Shown here: positions 1 through 6,299 of the stretch, piece by piece
Layout: every line of letters begins with the position of its first letter
Position numbering within the stretch: the first letter of the stretch is position 1
Assembly (NCBI GenBank): GCA_024278725.1
Contig: JAJRSQ010000293.1
Span: 1-8,320, forward strand
DNA length: 8,320 nt
Origin: Chloroflexota bacterium
Lineage (GTDB): Bacteria > Chloroflexota > Anaerolineae > 4572-78
Direction: 5' to 3'
Notes under the pieces: generated by a model
What the model was told of the DNA's origin: nothing
Databases searched by the model: none
Seen by the model: only the letters and a program-made list of their open reading frames with translations
Position numbers and translations under genes: made by a program

Positions 1-188
1 GGCTGTTGCAAAGTCGCTTGACAAACAATACTTTGCGCAGGAAATGTAGGGGCACGCTGCAGCGTGCCCCTACAACGCCACCGATTTTCGTTAAAACCGG
101 ATGAAAATGCGTAAGAGCGGCTCGCAAATCGCCCCTGCGGCGTGAAATCATGAAAAACAGCAACCTTAAACTTTACTTTGCAACAGCC
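1..188. mobile_element. MITE-like non-autonomous element with 14-bp terminal inverted repeats
   Basis: Bases 1-14 (GGCTGTTGCAAAGT) and 175-188 (ACTTTGCAACAGCC) are perfect reverse complements. They bound a 188-bp stretch with no plausible gene. Similarity between the two ends stops after base 14. The GTTGCAAAG core resembles the ends of IS6-family elements (from memory of that family), so a related transposase acting in trans is possible but inferred. The element contains a 30-bp perfect palindrome at 45-74. A target-site duplication cannot be tested because the left flank lies outside the window, and the terminal repeat could also extend further left. The right end lies about 40 bp upstream of the -10 box of the CHAD operon. 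Confidence 0.7.
45..74. repeat. 30-bp perfect palindrome (hairpin) inside the MITE-like element
   Basis: The sequence reads identically on both strands from 45 to 74, centred between 59 and 60. Each arm contains TGTAGGGGCACGC. In RNA or single-stranded DNA it would fold into a stem of about 13 bp with a tiny loop. No T-run follows on either side, so it does not look like an intrinsic terminator. Similar GTAGGGGCACG palindromes are, from memory, common dispersed repeats in Chloroflexota and cyanobacteria; copy number cannot be judged here. Confidence 0.85.
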
Positions 189-229
189 GTGAGTGAGTTT
201 CTCGTTCGCTTTTTCTCCTTAACAATTTA

Positions 230-238
230 TGTTATACT
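230..238 (+). promoter_or_regulatory. Extended -10 promoter for the CHAD-ParA operon
   Basis: TATACT at 233-238 matches five of six positions of the sigma70 -10 consensus. It is preceded by TG at 230-231 with one intervening base, the extended -10 pattern. The -35 position 17 bp upstream (210-215, TTTTTC) is poor, as is usual for extended -10 promoters. The leader to the ATG at 273 is about 28 nt and carries AAGGA at 261-265, 7 nt from the start codon. Confidence 0.6.
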
Positions 239-272
239 ACCCTCACCCTGTTTTTAACCAAAGGATGAACCT

Positions 273-1817
273 ATGCCCGATTCCCATACGAGTCTATTTT
301 GGCTACCGGCGGACACCACGATTGCGCAGATTTTGCACGCCGCCGAATTTTCATTTGCCGAGCAGCCCCCCGGCGCCGCCACCCCGACCACCCTGCTCGA
401 CACCTTCGACTGGCGTTTGCACGCGCGCGGCTGGCACGCCGAATGGCGCAACGGCACACTCACCCTCTTCACCACGCCCGACGCCCTCCCGAAACGGCAA
501 TCCGTCCCCACCCCGCCCCCCTTCCGCTTCGAGGAACTATCAACAGGCGACGCCGCCGACGCGCTGAAACCGGTCATCAAAATGCGCGCGCTGATGCCCG
601 TCGCTCCTTTCCGCGAAACCCGCACCGAAATCCGCGTGCTGGACGACCTGCAAAAAACCACCGTCCGCCTCATCGAACACACCATCGAACCGGAGTTGCC
701 CGATACGCCCACCCTGCGACTGGTGGCACTCCGCCCCATTCGGGGATACCCGAAAGCCACCCGCGCCCTCACCCGCGCCCTCACCGAACATGGCGCGGAA
801 AAAGCGACGGCGCACTGGCGAGATGACCTCATCCGCGCCTGCGGCAAAACCCCCGGCGGATACAGCAATAAAATCACCGTGCAACTCACGCCGAACATGC
901 CCGCCGCCGAAGCGACCAAACACCTGCTGAAGGCGATTTTATCGGGCATCATCATCAATCAGCCCTACATTGCGCAGGATATTGACACCGAATTTCTGCA
1001 CGATTTTCGCGTGTCGGTACGGCGCACCCGCGCCGCGCTCAGCCAAATCAAGGCGGTTTTCCCGGACGATGATGTCGCTGCATTCAAGCGGGATTTTTCG
1101 TTTTTGGGCAAACTGACCAACACCCTGCGCGATTTGGATGTGTATTTATTGGCGGCGGATTCATACCGGGAGATGCTCCCACCGCACATGCACCCCGCCA
1201 TCGAGCCGCTGTTCAACCATTTGCGGGCGCAACGCACCGATGCGCTCGCCACGGTGGTGGCAACACTGAACGGGGAACGCTATCCGCAAATCATTGAACG
1301 CTGGGACGCTTTTTTGAACGCGCCCATCGACCCCACCCCGGCAAATGCGCTGCTCCCCATTGAAACGCTGGCAAAAACGCGCATTCACCGTCAGTACCGA
1401 AAAATTGTGAAGATGGGCAATCATCTGCTGAAACACCCCAACGATGCCGAATTGCACGAGTTGCGTCTGGTGGCGAAAAAACTGCGCTACCTGCTTGAGT
1501 TTTTCGCCAGCCTTTTCCCGCCGAAAGACATGAAACGGCTCATCAAACAACTGAAAATCCTGCAAGACAACTTGGGCGAATTCAACGATGTATGCGTGCA
1601 GGAAGAATTTTTGTTCAACACCGCGCTGCACCACCCGCCGAAAGCGCCGTGGTCTGCGGAGACCACGCTCGCCATCGGCGCGCTCATCGGCGTGTTTGAC
1701 GCGCAGAAAACGCGCGTGAAAGCGGATTTCGCGGCAATCTTCACCAAATTCTCCGCCCCGAAAAATCAGGCGTTGTTCAAAAAACTGTTTGCACCCTCAA
1801 AGGATGGCATCGCATGA
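273..1817 (+). CDS. CHAD domain protein with a degenerate N-terminal CYTH-like domain
   Basis: This 514-residue protein has two parts. Residues 1-200 look like a decayed CYTH (triphosphate tunnel) domain: LDTFDWRLHARG at 42-53 matches the usual strand-turn around 'DTPDLRLRARG', but the N-terminal ExExK metal/triphosphate motif is not visible, so catalysis is doubtful. Residues 215-490 are a helical CHAD domain with its two conserved His/basic segments, H243-x2-R246 with R250/R251/R253, and H395-x2-R398 with K402/K403/R405/Y406. CHAD domains bind polyphosphate and can localise to polyphosphate granules (family knowledge). The start is supported by AAGGA at 261-265. The stop codon overlaps the start of the ParA gene in an ATGA, so the two are translationally coupled. 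The CHAD call is firm; the CYTH part is less certain. Confidence 0.9.
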   Translation: MPDSHTSLFWLPADTTIAQILHAAEFSFAEQPPGAATPTTLLDTFDWRLHARGWHAEWRNGTLTLFTTPDALPKRQSVPTPPPFRFEELSTGDAADALKPVIKMRALMPVAPFRETRTEIRVLDDLQKTTVRLIEHTIEPELPDTPTLRLVALRPIRGYPKATRALTRALTEHGAEKATAHWRDDLIRACGKTPGGYSNKITVQLTPNMPAAEATKHLLKAILSGIIINQPYIAQDIDTEFLHDFRVSVRRTRAALSQIKAVFPDDDVAAFKRDFSFLGKLTNTLRDLDVYLLAADSYREMLPPHMHPAIEPLFNHLRAQRTDALATVVATLNGERYPQIIERWDAFLNAPIDPTPANALLPIETLAKTRIHRQYRKIVKMGNHLLKHPNDAELHELRLVAKKLRYLLEFFASLFPPKDMKRLIKQLKILQDNLGEFNDVCVQEEFLFNTALHHPPKAPWSAETTLAIGALIGVFDAQKTRVKADFAAIFTKFSAPKNQALFKKLFAPSKDGIA

Positions 1818-2572
1818 CAATTTTAGCCCTGTACAGCAACAAAGGCGGGGTGGGCAAAACCGCCGCCGCCGTCAATCTGGCATATCTGGCGGCAGCACAG
1901 GGGAAACGCACCCTCATTTGCGACCTCGACCCGCAAGGCGCGGCAACTTTCTACTTTCGGGTGAAACCCAAACTGAAAGTGGGCGTGAAAAAATACATCG
2001 TCGGCGGCAGCGCCCTTGAAAAAAGCATCAAAGGCACCGATTTCGACAATCTGGATTTATTGCCCGCCGCTTTTTCCCTCCGCCGGTTAGACATCGCCAT
2101 CAACGATATGAAACGAGCGCGGCAGCGATTGAAAAAAATGCTATCCCCGCTGGCAAAAACATACGACCTGATTGTGCTGGACAGCCCCCCGACCATTAAT
2201 CTGGTGGCGGAAAATATCTTCGTCGCCGCCGATGCCATCCTCGTGCCGGTCATCCCCACCACCCTTTCCATGCGCGCTTTTGAGCAGTTGCGCGGCTTCT
2301 TCAAAAAAGAGGCTTATTCGCAAAAGAAACTCTTCGCCTTCTTTTCGATGGTGGACCGGCGTAAAAATATGCACCGCGAAACCGAACTCGCTATGCGAGA
2401 CACATATCGCCGAATGCTGGACACACCCATTCCGTACCTCTCACTGGTGGAACGGATGGGAGATGAACGCCAGCCGATTCCGGCGTTTGCGCCTCGCTCC
2501 ACCGCCGCGCAGGCGTATGTCAACCTGTGGAATGAGCTGACCGCCAATACCGCCCTCGCTCGGAAAACATAA
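1814..2572 (+). CDS. ParA/MinD-family ATPase, orphan, CHAD-linked
   Basis: This 252-residue protein has a complete deviant Walker A motif, KGGVGKT, at 10-16, with the signature lysine K10 and the P-loop lysine K15. It also has Walker A' DLDPQG at 37-42 and Walker B IVLDSPP at 120-126. It starts directly with the P-loop strand and has no N-terminal HTH, so it resembles small ParA/Soj/McdA-like ATPases and not large plasmid ParA/SopA types. Such proteins dimerise on ATP, bind nucleoid DNA non-specifically and position cargo. No ParB-like partner follows. The start overlaps the stop of the CHAD gene by 4 bp (ATGA), and the next gene begins 3 bp after the stop, so it sits in the middle of an operon. 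The lysine-rich stretches around 51-60 and 100-115 could contribute DNA contacts (inference). It is probably not the chromosomal parA, because parB is absent. Confidence 0.93.
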   Translation: MTILALYSNKGGVGKTAAAVNLAYLAAAQGKRTLICDLDPQGAATFYFRVKPKLKVGVKKYIVGGSALEKSIKGTDFDNLDLLPAAFSLRRLDIAINDMKRARQRLKKMLSPLAKTYDLIVLDSPPTINLVAENIFVAADAILVPVIPTTLSMRAFEQLRGFFKKEAYSQKKLFAFFSMVDRRKNMHRETELAMRDTYRRMLDTPIPYLSLVERMGDERQPIPAFAPRSTAAQAYVNLWNELTANTALARKT

Positions 2573-2575
2573 TCT

Positions 2576-3709
2576 ATGCGCGCCCTTGCCCTTTTTTTCG
2601 CGCTGATTTCTCTGGCGGCGTGTCAACCCCAACCGACCCCGCAAGCGAGTCTGCCCACCCGCACGGCAACCATCGCCCCCCCAACCGCCGCGCCGACCTT
2701 CACGGCAACCGCGCCGCCATCACCCACGCCCGCCCCCGCCCCCACCCAGACGCCGCCCCCAAAAAACGTGCCGGAAGTGCCGGTGACGGTCATTCCGCTC
2801 ACCCAACCCGCCGCAAAATCCAGCGCCGAGTTTTCCGGGATGACATGGTACGGCGATTACCTCATCTTGCTGCCGCAGTACCCCACCTTCAGCACCACCC
2901 GCGGCGACGGGCTGGTTTTCGCCCTGCCCAAAGCGGATATTCTGGCTTTTCTGGATGGAACCCTCACCGGCGAATTAGACCCCATCCCGATTCCGGTAAT
3001 TGCCCCCGATGTGCGCTGGGGGGTATCGGGATATGAGGGGTACGAAGCGATTGCCTTCGACGGCAACAATGCCTTTCTGACCATTGAGGCGAAACCCGAT
3101 GCGGGGATGATGGGGCATTTGGTGCGCGGCACGATGGCGGCGGATTTGTCGGCGTTGACGCTGGATGCCGCCACCCTGCGCAATATTCCGCCGCAGGCGA
3201 AAATCAGCAACTTCAGCGACGAAACCATTTTCATCACTCCGAATGGGGTCGGCACGCTGTATGAAGCCAACGGCGAAAATGTCAACCCGTCGCCGGTTGT
3301 CCATCTGTTTGATGAAAATGGCAACCCCGACGGGACGCTGCCGTTCCCCAACATTGAATACCGCGTCACCGATGCAACCGCGCCGGATGCCAATGGCGAT
3401 TTTTGGGTCATCAACTATCTTTTTCCGGGCGACCTGAAGAAGGTAAACCCCGCTCCCGACCCCATCGCCGCGCGATACGGACAGGGGGCAACGCACGCCG
3501 CGCAAGAAGGGGTGGAACGGTTGGTGCAATTTCGCATGTCGGAAACGGGCATCATCCGCACGGATGCGCCGCCAGTTCAGTTGGTGCTGCCGGATGCCGA
3601 ACTTCGGAATTGGGAAGGGATTGCCCGCCTCGATGACCGGGGTTTTCTGCTGGTCACCGACAAATATCCGGAAACGATATTGGGGTTTGTGCCATACAGC
3701 AACCCTTGA
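2576..3709 (+). CDS. Lipoprotein with Pro/Thr-rich linker and predicted beta-propeller (phytase/esterase-like) domain
   Basis: This 377-residue protein begins with a lipoprotein signal peptide. After a short hydrophobic stretch comes the lipobox LAAC with the lipidated Cys at residue 16. A low-complexity Pro/Thr/Ala linker follows to about residue 65. The rest is rich in short beta-strand and Gly/Asp-turn segments, for example SGMTWYGDYLILLPQ near 87-101 and NWEGIARLDDRGFLLVTDKY near the C-terminus. The second segment resembles the 'EG-A....LLLVTDN' blades of the family annotated as esterase-like activity of phytase. I recognise that resemblance only weakly, so no enzymatic activity is claimed. 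The protein should be anchored on the outer face of the membrane. It starts 3 bp after the ParA stop (weak GGAAA at 2562-2566) and is the last gene of the operon. No clear terminator hairpin follows. Confidence 0.75.
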   Translation: MRALALFFALISLAACQPQPTPQASLPTRTATIAPPTAAPTFTATAPPSPTPAPAPTQTPPPKNVPEVPVTVIPLTQPAAKSSAEFSGMTWYGDYLILLPQYPTFSTTRGDGLVFALPKADILAFLDGTLTGELDPIPIPVIAPDVRWGVSGYEGYEAIAFDGNNAFLTIEAKPDAGMMGHLVRGTMAADLSALTLDAATLRNIPPQAKISNFSDETIFITPNGVGTLYEANGENVNPSPVVHLFDENGNPDGTLPFPNIEYRVTDATAPDANGDFWVINYLFPGDLKKVNPAPDPIAARYGQGATHAAQEGVERLVQFRMSETGIIRTDAPPVQLVLPDAELRNWEGIARLDDRGFLLVTDKYPETILGFVPYSNP

Positions 3710-3721
3710 CCGTCACAAAAG

Positions 3722-3750
3722 TTGATTTCAGCCACAAAACTGTTTATACT
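3722..3750 (+). promoter_or_regulatory. Sigma70-type promoter for the OmpR-family regulator
   Basis: A -35 box TTGATT at 3722-3727 and a -10 box TATACT at 3745-3750 are separated by exactly 17 bp. This lies in the 167-bp gap after the lipoprotein gene. It would give a leader of about 120 nt before the GTG start. A second weaker -10-like TAAAAT lies at 3803-3808 without a convincing -35. The surrounding sequence is rich in CACAAAA/TTTTGTG segments (3714-3771), but I cannot identify a clean operator. Confidence 0.65.
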
Positions 3751-3876
3751 CTCTCCACAACTTTTTTTGTGATTTGTGTTACGAAAGTGTGTCCATTTTT
3801 GATAAAATCGAGCGGAGGAAAAACCGACGAGCATTCATTGCGCGGTCGAGAAAAAAAATGATGCGGGAGTTTTGCA

Positions 3877-4557
3877 GTGAAGACTGTTTTACTCATTGTG
3901 CGTGACCTTAAACTACGCCAGCTATTAAAAAGCGGACTGGAAGCCCGGGCGCTACAGATTTTTTCTGCCGCAAACGGGCGTGAGGGCGCATCCATTGCCC
4001 GCCGTGAAACGGTGGATGTGGTTGTGGTTAATATTTTGGGGCTGGAAGAAGAGATTGACACGCTATTCAGCGCCATGCGTGCAGAAGTCCGCGCGCCCAT
4101 ATTGCTGCTGACCACCAGCGACGATGAGAGCGGCGAAGTGGCGGGGGTATCGCTGAGCGCCGACGATTACGTCATCATGCCGGTGGGCATCCGCGAACTG
4201 ACCGCGCGCATCAACACGGTACACCGGCGCGCCCTCAACTTCCCCCATTCCACCGAAATCCTCCGCGCGGGCAACATTCTGCTTGACCCCGGTCGGTACG
4301 CGGTGTACGTGAATGACCTCCCGGTGCAGCTCACGCCCATTGAATTTCACCTGCTGAAAACGTTGATTCTTGCCACCGGGAAAGCCATTTCCCGCCCCGA
4401 TTTGCTGGCGGAGATTCAACCCATCTCTCCCAAAATTTCCCCGCGCAGCATTGATGTTCACATTCGCAATTTACGGGCGAAGTTGAGCAAACTCACCAGC
4501 CATTATTACATCGAAACCGTGTATGGCGTGGGCTACCGGCTATCCATCCCAAAATAA
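3877..4557 (+). CDS. Atypical OmpR/PhoB-family response regulator lacking the phospho-acceptor Asp
   Basis: This 226-residue DNA-binding regulator has a receiver domain (1-118) and a C-terminal winged helix (about 128-224). The winged helix is canonical: LTPIEFHLLKTLILATGK for the alpha1/alpha2 region, SIDVHIRNLRAKL for the recognition helix, and VYGVGYRL for the wing. The receiver is not. The usual acidic pair reads R9-D10, the phospho-acceptor position five residues after D47 is N52, and the conserved lysine before the cis-proline is M101 (M101-P102). Thr79/Thr80 is retained. By analogy with atypical regulators such as HP1043 and ChxR it probably works without phosphorylation (inference). 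The GTG start is supported by GGGAG at 3865-3869, 7 nt upstream; no in-frame ATG nearby fits. No histidine kinase gene is adjacent. It converges on the RarD gene with a 2-bp gap. Confidence 0.9.
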   Translation: MKTVLLIVRDLKLRQLLKSGLEARALQIFSAANGREGASIARRETVDVVVVNILGLEEEIDTLFSAMRAEVRAPILLLTTSDDESGEVAGVSLSADDYVIMPVGIRELTARINTVHRRALNFPHSTEILRAGNILLDPGRYAVYVNDLPVQLTPIEFHLLKTLILATGKAISRPDLLAEIQPISPKISPRSIDVHIRNLRAKLSKLTSHYYIETVYGVGYRLSIPK

Positions 4558-4559
4558 TT

Positions 4560-5459
4560 TTAAAGCAATCCGGGCGCGGGAACGACGGTTTTTCGCCGGT
4601 GGCGCACCACCAATCCTTCCACGGTGTAAATTATCAGCGCCAGCCAGATGATGCTGAAACCTATCACCCGCGTCATCGAAAAATCTTCGCCGTACACCCA
4701 CACCCCAATTGAAAATTGGAGGGTCGGCGCGATGTACTGCAAAATTCCCACCAGCGACAACGGGATGCGCCGCGCCGCCGCCGCAAACATCAGCAACGGA
4801 ATCGCGGTGACCACCCCGCCCATCATCAGCAGCAGCGTCGTCATTCCCCCCGCGTGGAAAAATCCGCTCCCCACCGTCACTTCGGAATACAGCACGAAGA
4901 TGATTGCCGGAATGACCAGCACCATCATTTCCAGCGTCTGCCCCGCCAGCGCATCAAGCGGGGCGAGCTTTTTTATCAGCCCGTATGTGCCGAATGATGT
5001 CGCCAGCACCAGCGCAATCCACGGAAGTTGCCCGTAGCGCACCGTCAGATATATCACCCCCAATGCCGCTAGGGCGATGGCGACCCACTGCAACACCCGC
5101 AACCGCTCTTTGAAGAAAATCACCCCCAGCAACACGCTCATCAGCGGGTTGATGAAATATCCCAAACTGGTTTCCACCACATAGCCCGCATTCACCCCCC
5201 AAATATAGGTGAGCCAATTAATGCTCAACAGCACCGCCGAAATCGTGTAAATCAGCACCACGCGCCGTTGCCGCAGATGCCCGGAAATTTGCCGGAAACG
5301 GCGGGAAACCACAACCACCCCGAGCAAAAATACCAGCGACCAAATCACGCGATGCGCCACAACTTCCAGCGCAAACACATTATGCAATTGTTTCCAGTAC
5401 AAGGGGAAAAGTCCCCACAAACTATACGCCCCAACCGCGAGCCAGAATCCTTTTTTCAT
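4560..5459 (-). CDS. rarD: RarD-type EamA permease
   Basis: This 299-residue integral membrane protein of the drug/metabolite transporter superfamily has about ten hydrophobic segments, as expected for two EamA repeats. The N-terminus (GFWLAVGAYSLWGLFPLYWK, residues 4-23) and the AHRVIWS segment near residues 35-41 match RarD proteins, including E. coli RarD, which has the same THRVIWS-type sequence. RarD proteins are named for a chloramphenicol-sensitivity phenotype, but their natural substrate is not settled. The length is normal. The ATG is preceded on the minus strand by an AGAGAG-type ribosome binding site (5467-5472). The peroxiredoxin-like gene lies 61 bp upstream on the same strand, and the 3' end meets the OmpR-family regulator tail to tail. 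Confidence 0.88.
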   Translation of the reverse strand: MKKGFWLAVGAYSLWGLFPLYWKQLHNVFALEVVAHRVIWSLVFLLGVVVVSRRFRQISGHLRQRRVVLIYTISAVLLSINWLTYIWGVNAGYVVETSLGYFINPLMSVLLGVIFFKERLRVLQWVAIALAALGVIYLTVRYGQLPWIALVLATSFGTYGLIKKLAPLDALAGQTLEMMVLVIPAIIFVLYSEVTVGSGFFHAGGMTTLLLMMGGVVTAIPLLMFAAAARRIPLSLVGILQYIAPTLQFSIGVWVYGEDFSMTRVIGFSIIWLALIIYTVEGLVVRHRRKTVVPAPGLL

Positions 5460-5490
5460 ACCGTTATCTCTCTGATTAAATTTGAGGCGC

Positions 5491-5520
5491 AGTGTATCAC
5501 ACCCCGATAAAACCGCACAA
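5491..5520 (-). promoter_or_regulatory. Possible promoter for rarD
   Basis: Read on the minus strand, TTGTGC (5515-5520) and TACACT (5491-5496) are spaced by 18 bp in the short gap between the peroxiredoxin-like gene and rarD. The match is moderate. rarD may instead be read through from the upstream gene. Confidence 0.35.
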
Positions 5521-6045
5521 TCACGCCTGCCCGCGAGCGGGATAATCGTTTTTCAAAATGTAATCCAACGCGGAAAGCACTTCCGCAAAATAGGGGCGGG
5601 CGAAGGGCATCGTCTGCACAATTGAGGCGTACAGCGTCATATCCGGGCGCACCAAAAACAGCCCCGGCTCGCTGAAAATGTCCGGCTCTTCCACCCCCAT
5701 TGACGTTTTGCCGCGCCCGGTGGAAATGTACAGCCCCCATTCGCGGGCAGTTTCAATGGGCAAGCCATACGCGAGGGGGACGTTGTCCAGCCCCCACTCG
5801 GCTTTTGTTTGCCGGGCGCGCGCTTCGGTGTCGCTGCTGAGCGCCAAAACCGTGACGCCGCGCTTTTCAAATTCCGCCACTTTGCGGTTCAAATCGGACA
5901 AATAGCGTTTGCAAATGGGGCAATGCAACCCGCGATAAAACGCCAGCATGATGAAATTTTCGGCGGTCTGGTCATACAGCGACCACGCCTCGCCCGGCAC
6001 AGTGGTTACGGTTAATTGGGGAACGGATTGTCTGGGTTTCAACAT
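5521..6045 (-). CDS. Peroxiredoxin-like (AhpC/TSA) thioredoxin-fold protein
   Basis: This is a 174-residue cytoplasmic thioredoxin-fold protein. The N-terminal strand-rich part is followed by FYRGLHCPICKRYLSDL at residues 36-52, with a CxxC pair at C42 and C45 at the start of helix alpha1. This matches the 'peroxiredoxin-like' AhpC/TSA group with a CPxC motif, which probably acts in thiol-dependent peroxide or disulfide chemistry. The exact reaction is not known from sequence. I chose the inner ATG at 6045 and not the upstream in-frame ATG at 6081, because AAGGAG lies 6 nt before it and the extra twelve residues are not family-like. No signal peptide is seen. It is divergent from the tRNA-Gln unit and sits 61 bp upstream of rarD. 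Confidence 0.85.
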   Translation of the reverse strand: MLKPRQSVPQLTVTTVPGEAWSLYDQTAENFIMLAFYRGLHCPICKRYLSDLNRKVAEFEKRGVTVLALSSDTEARARQTKAEWGLDNVPLAYGLPIETAREWGLYISTGRGKTSMGVEEPDIFSEPGLFLVRPDMTLYASIVQTMPFARPYFAEVLSALDYILKNDYPARGQA

Positions 6046-6079
6046 GATTCTCTCCTTGAGCAGTTGGGTCAATAGCGTC

Positions 6080-6085
6080 ATTGTA
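6080..6085 (-). promoter_or_regulatory. Candidate -10 box for the peroxiredoxin-like gene
   Basis: TACAAT on the minus strand lies about 35 nt upstream of the chosen ATG at 6045. The -35 region at the expected spacing is poor, so this is a weak call. If it is the promoter, transcription would start downstream of the alternative ATG at 6081, which supports the shorter protein. Confidence 0.35.
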
Positions 6086-6119
6086 ACGCACGAAAAGGGA
6101 TTCTCATAATCCCCCGAAT

Positions 6120-6148
6120 TTGACGAATTTACATCAGAATGCTATACT
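6120..6148 (+). promoter_or_regulatory. Sigma70-type promoter of tRNA-Gln
   Basis: TTGACG at 6120-6125 and TATACT at 6143-6148 are separated by 17 bp. Each differs from consensus at one position. The -10 box ends 18 bp before the first base of the mature tRNA, which is what a short-leader stable-RNA promoter should look like. Confidence 0.8.
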
Positions 6149-6166
6149 CTTGCCTGCATTTGGCGA

Positions 6167-6240
6167 TGGCGGATCGTCTAATGGTAGGACAACAGATTTT
6201 GGTTCTGTCGATCGGGGTTCGAATCCCTGTCCGCCAGCCA
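6167..6240 (+). tRNA. tRNA-Gln (anticodon UUG)
   Basis: The acceptor stem TGGCGGA (6167-6173) pairs with TCCGCCA (6230-6236), followed by discriminator G and an encoded CCA ending at 6240. The anticodon arm is ACAGA-TTTTGGT-TCTGT, giving anticodon TTG for glutamine CAA (and by wobble CAG). The T arm contains the canonical GGTTCGAATCC. Length is 74 nt with CCA. It has its own promoter upstream and an intrinsic terminator starting 3 nt after the CCA, so it is a monocistronic unit. Confidence 0.97.
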
Positions 6241-6242
6241 AG

Positions 6243-6274
6243 AGTGCCACATCCACGGGTGTGGCACTTTTTTT
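6243..6274 (+). terminator. Rho-independent terminator of tRNA-Gln
   Basis: AGTGCCACA (6243-6251) pairs perfectly with TGTGGCACT (6260-6268) around an 8-nt loop. The stem is followed by seven consecutive T (6268-6274). This is a textbook intrinsic terminator placed just after the tRNA. It implies that the downstream nuclease gene needs its own promoter or depends on read-through. Confidence 0.92.
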
Positions 6275-6299
6275 ACCCACTCACCGCATCGGAGATTCA

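Noticed and set aside
254..958. Minus-strand 234-codon open frame opposite the CHAD gene
   Set aside because: It is a Ser/Arg/Val-rich shadow frame with no motif and no ribosome binding site, opposite a well-supported gene.
3714..3771. CACAAAAGTTG / CAACTTTTTTTGTG imperfect inverted repeat around the regulator promoter
   Set aside because: The arms differ by three inserted T and are A/T-run dominated. This is too weak to call an operator or a terminator of the upstream operon.
6046..6081. Longer start for the peroxiredoxin-like protein at 6081
   Set aside because: The inner ATG at 6045 has a strong AAGGAG at good spacing, and the extra twelve residues (MTLLTQLLKERI) do not look family-like.
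6097..6113. GGGATT-CTCAT-AATCCC hairpin between the divergent units, with TTTT on the minus-strand side
   Set aside because: The stem is only 6 bp with a short T-run. It lies upstream of the minus-strand gene where no transcript needs terminating, so it is probably chance.
6167..6274. tRNA-Gln as an integration site for a genomic island
   Set aside because: No integrase gene and no repeated copy of the tRNA 3' end is present downstream in the window.
6120..6299. N-terminal extension of the nuclease through the tRNA
   Set aside because: The extension would translate the tRNA-Gln and its terminator. The start at 6300 has a ribosome binding site and opens directly into a lipoprotein signal peptide.
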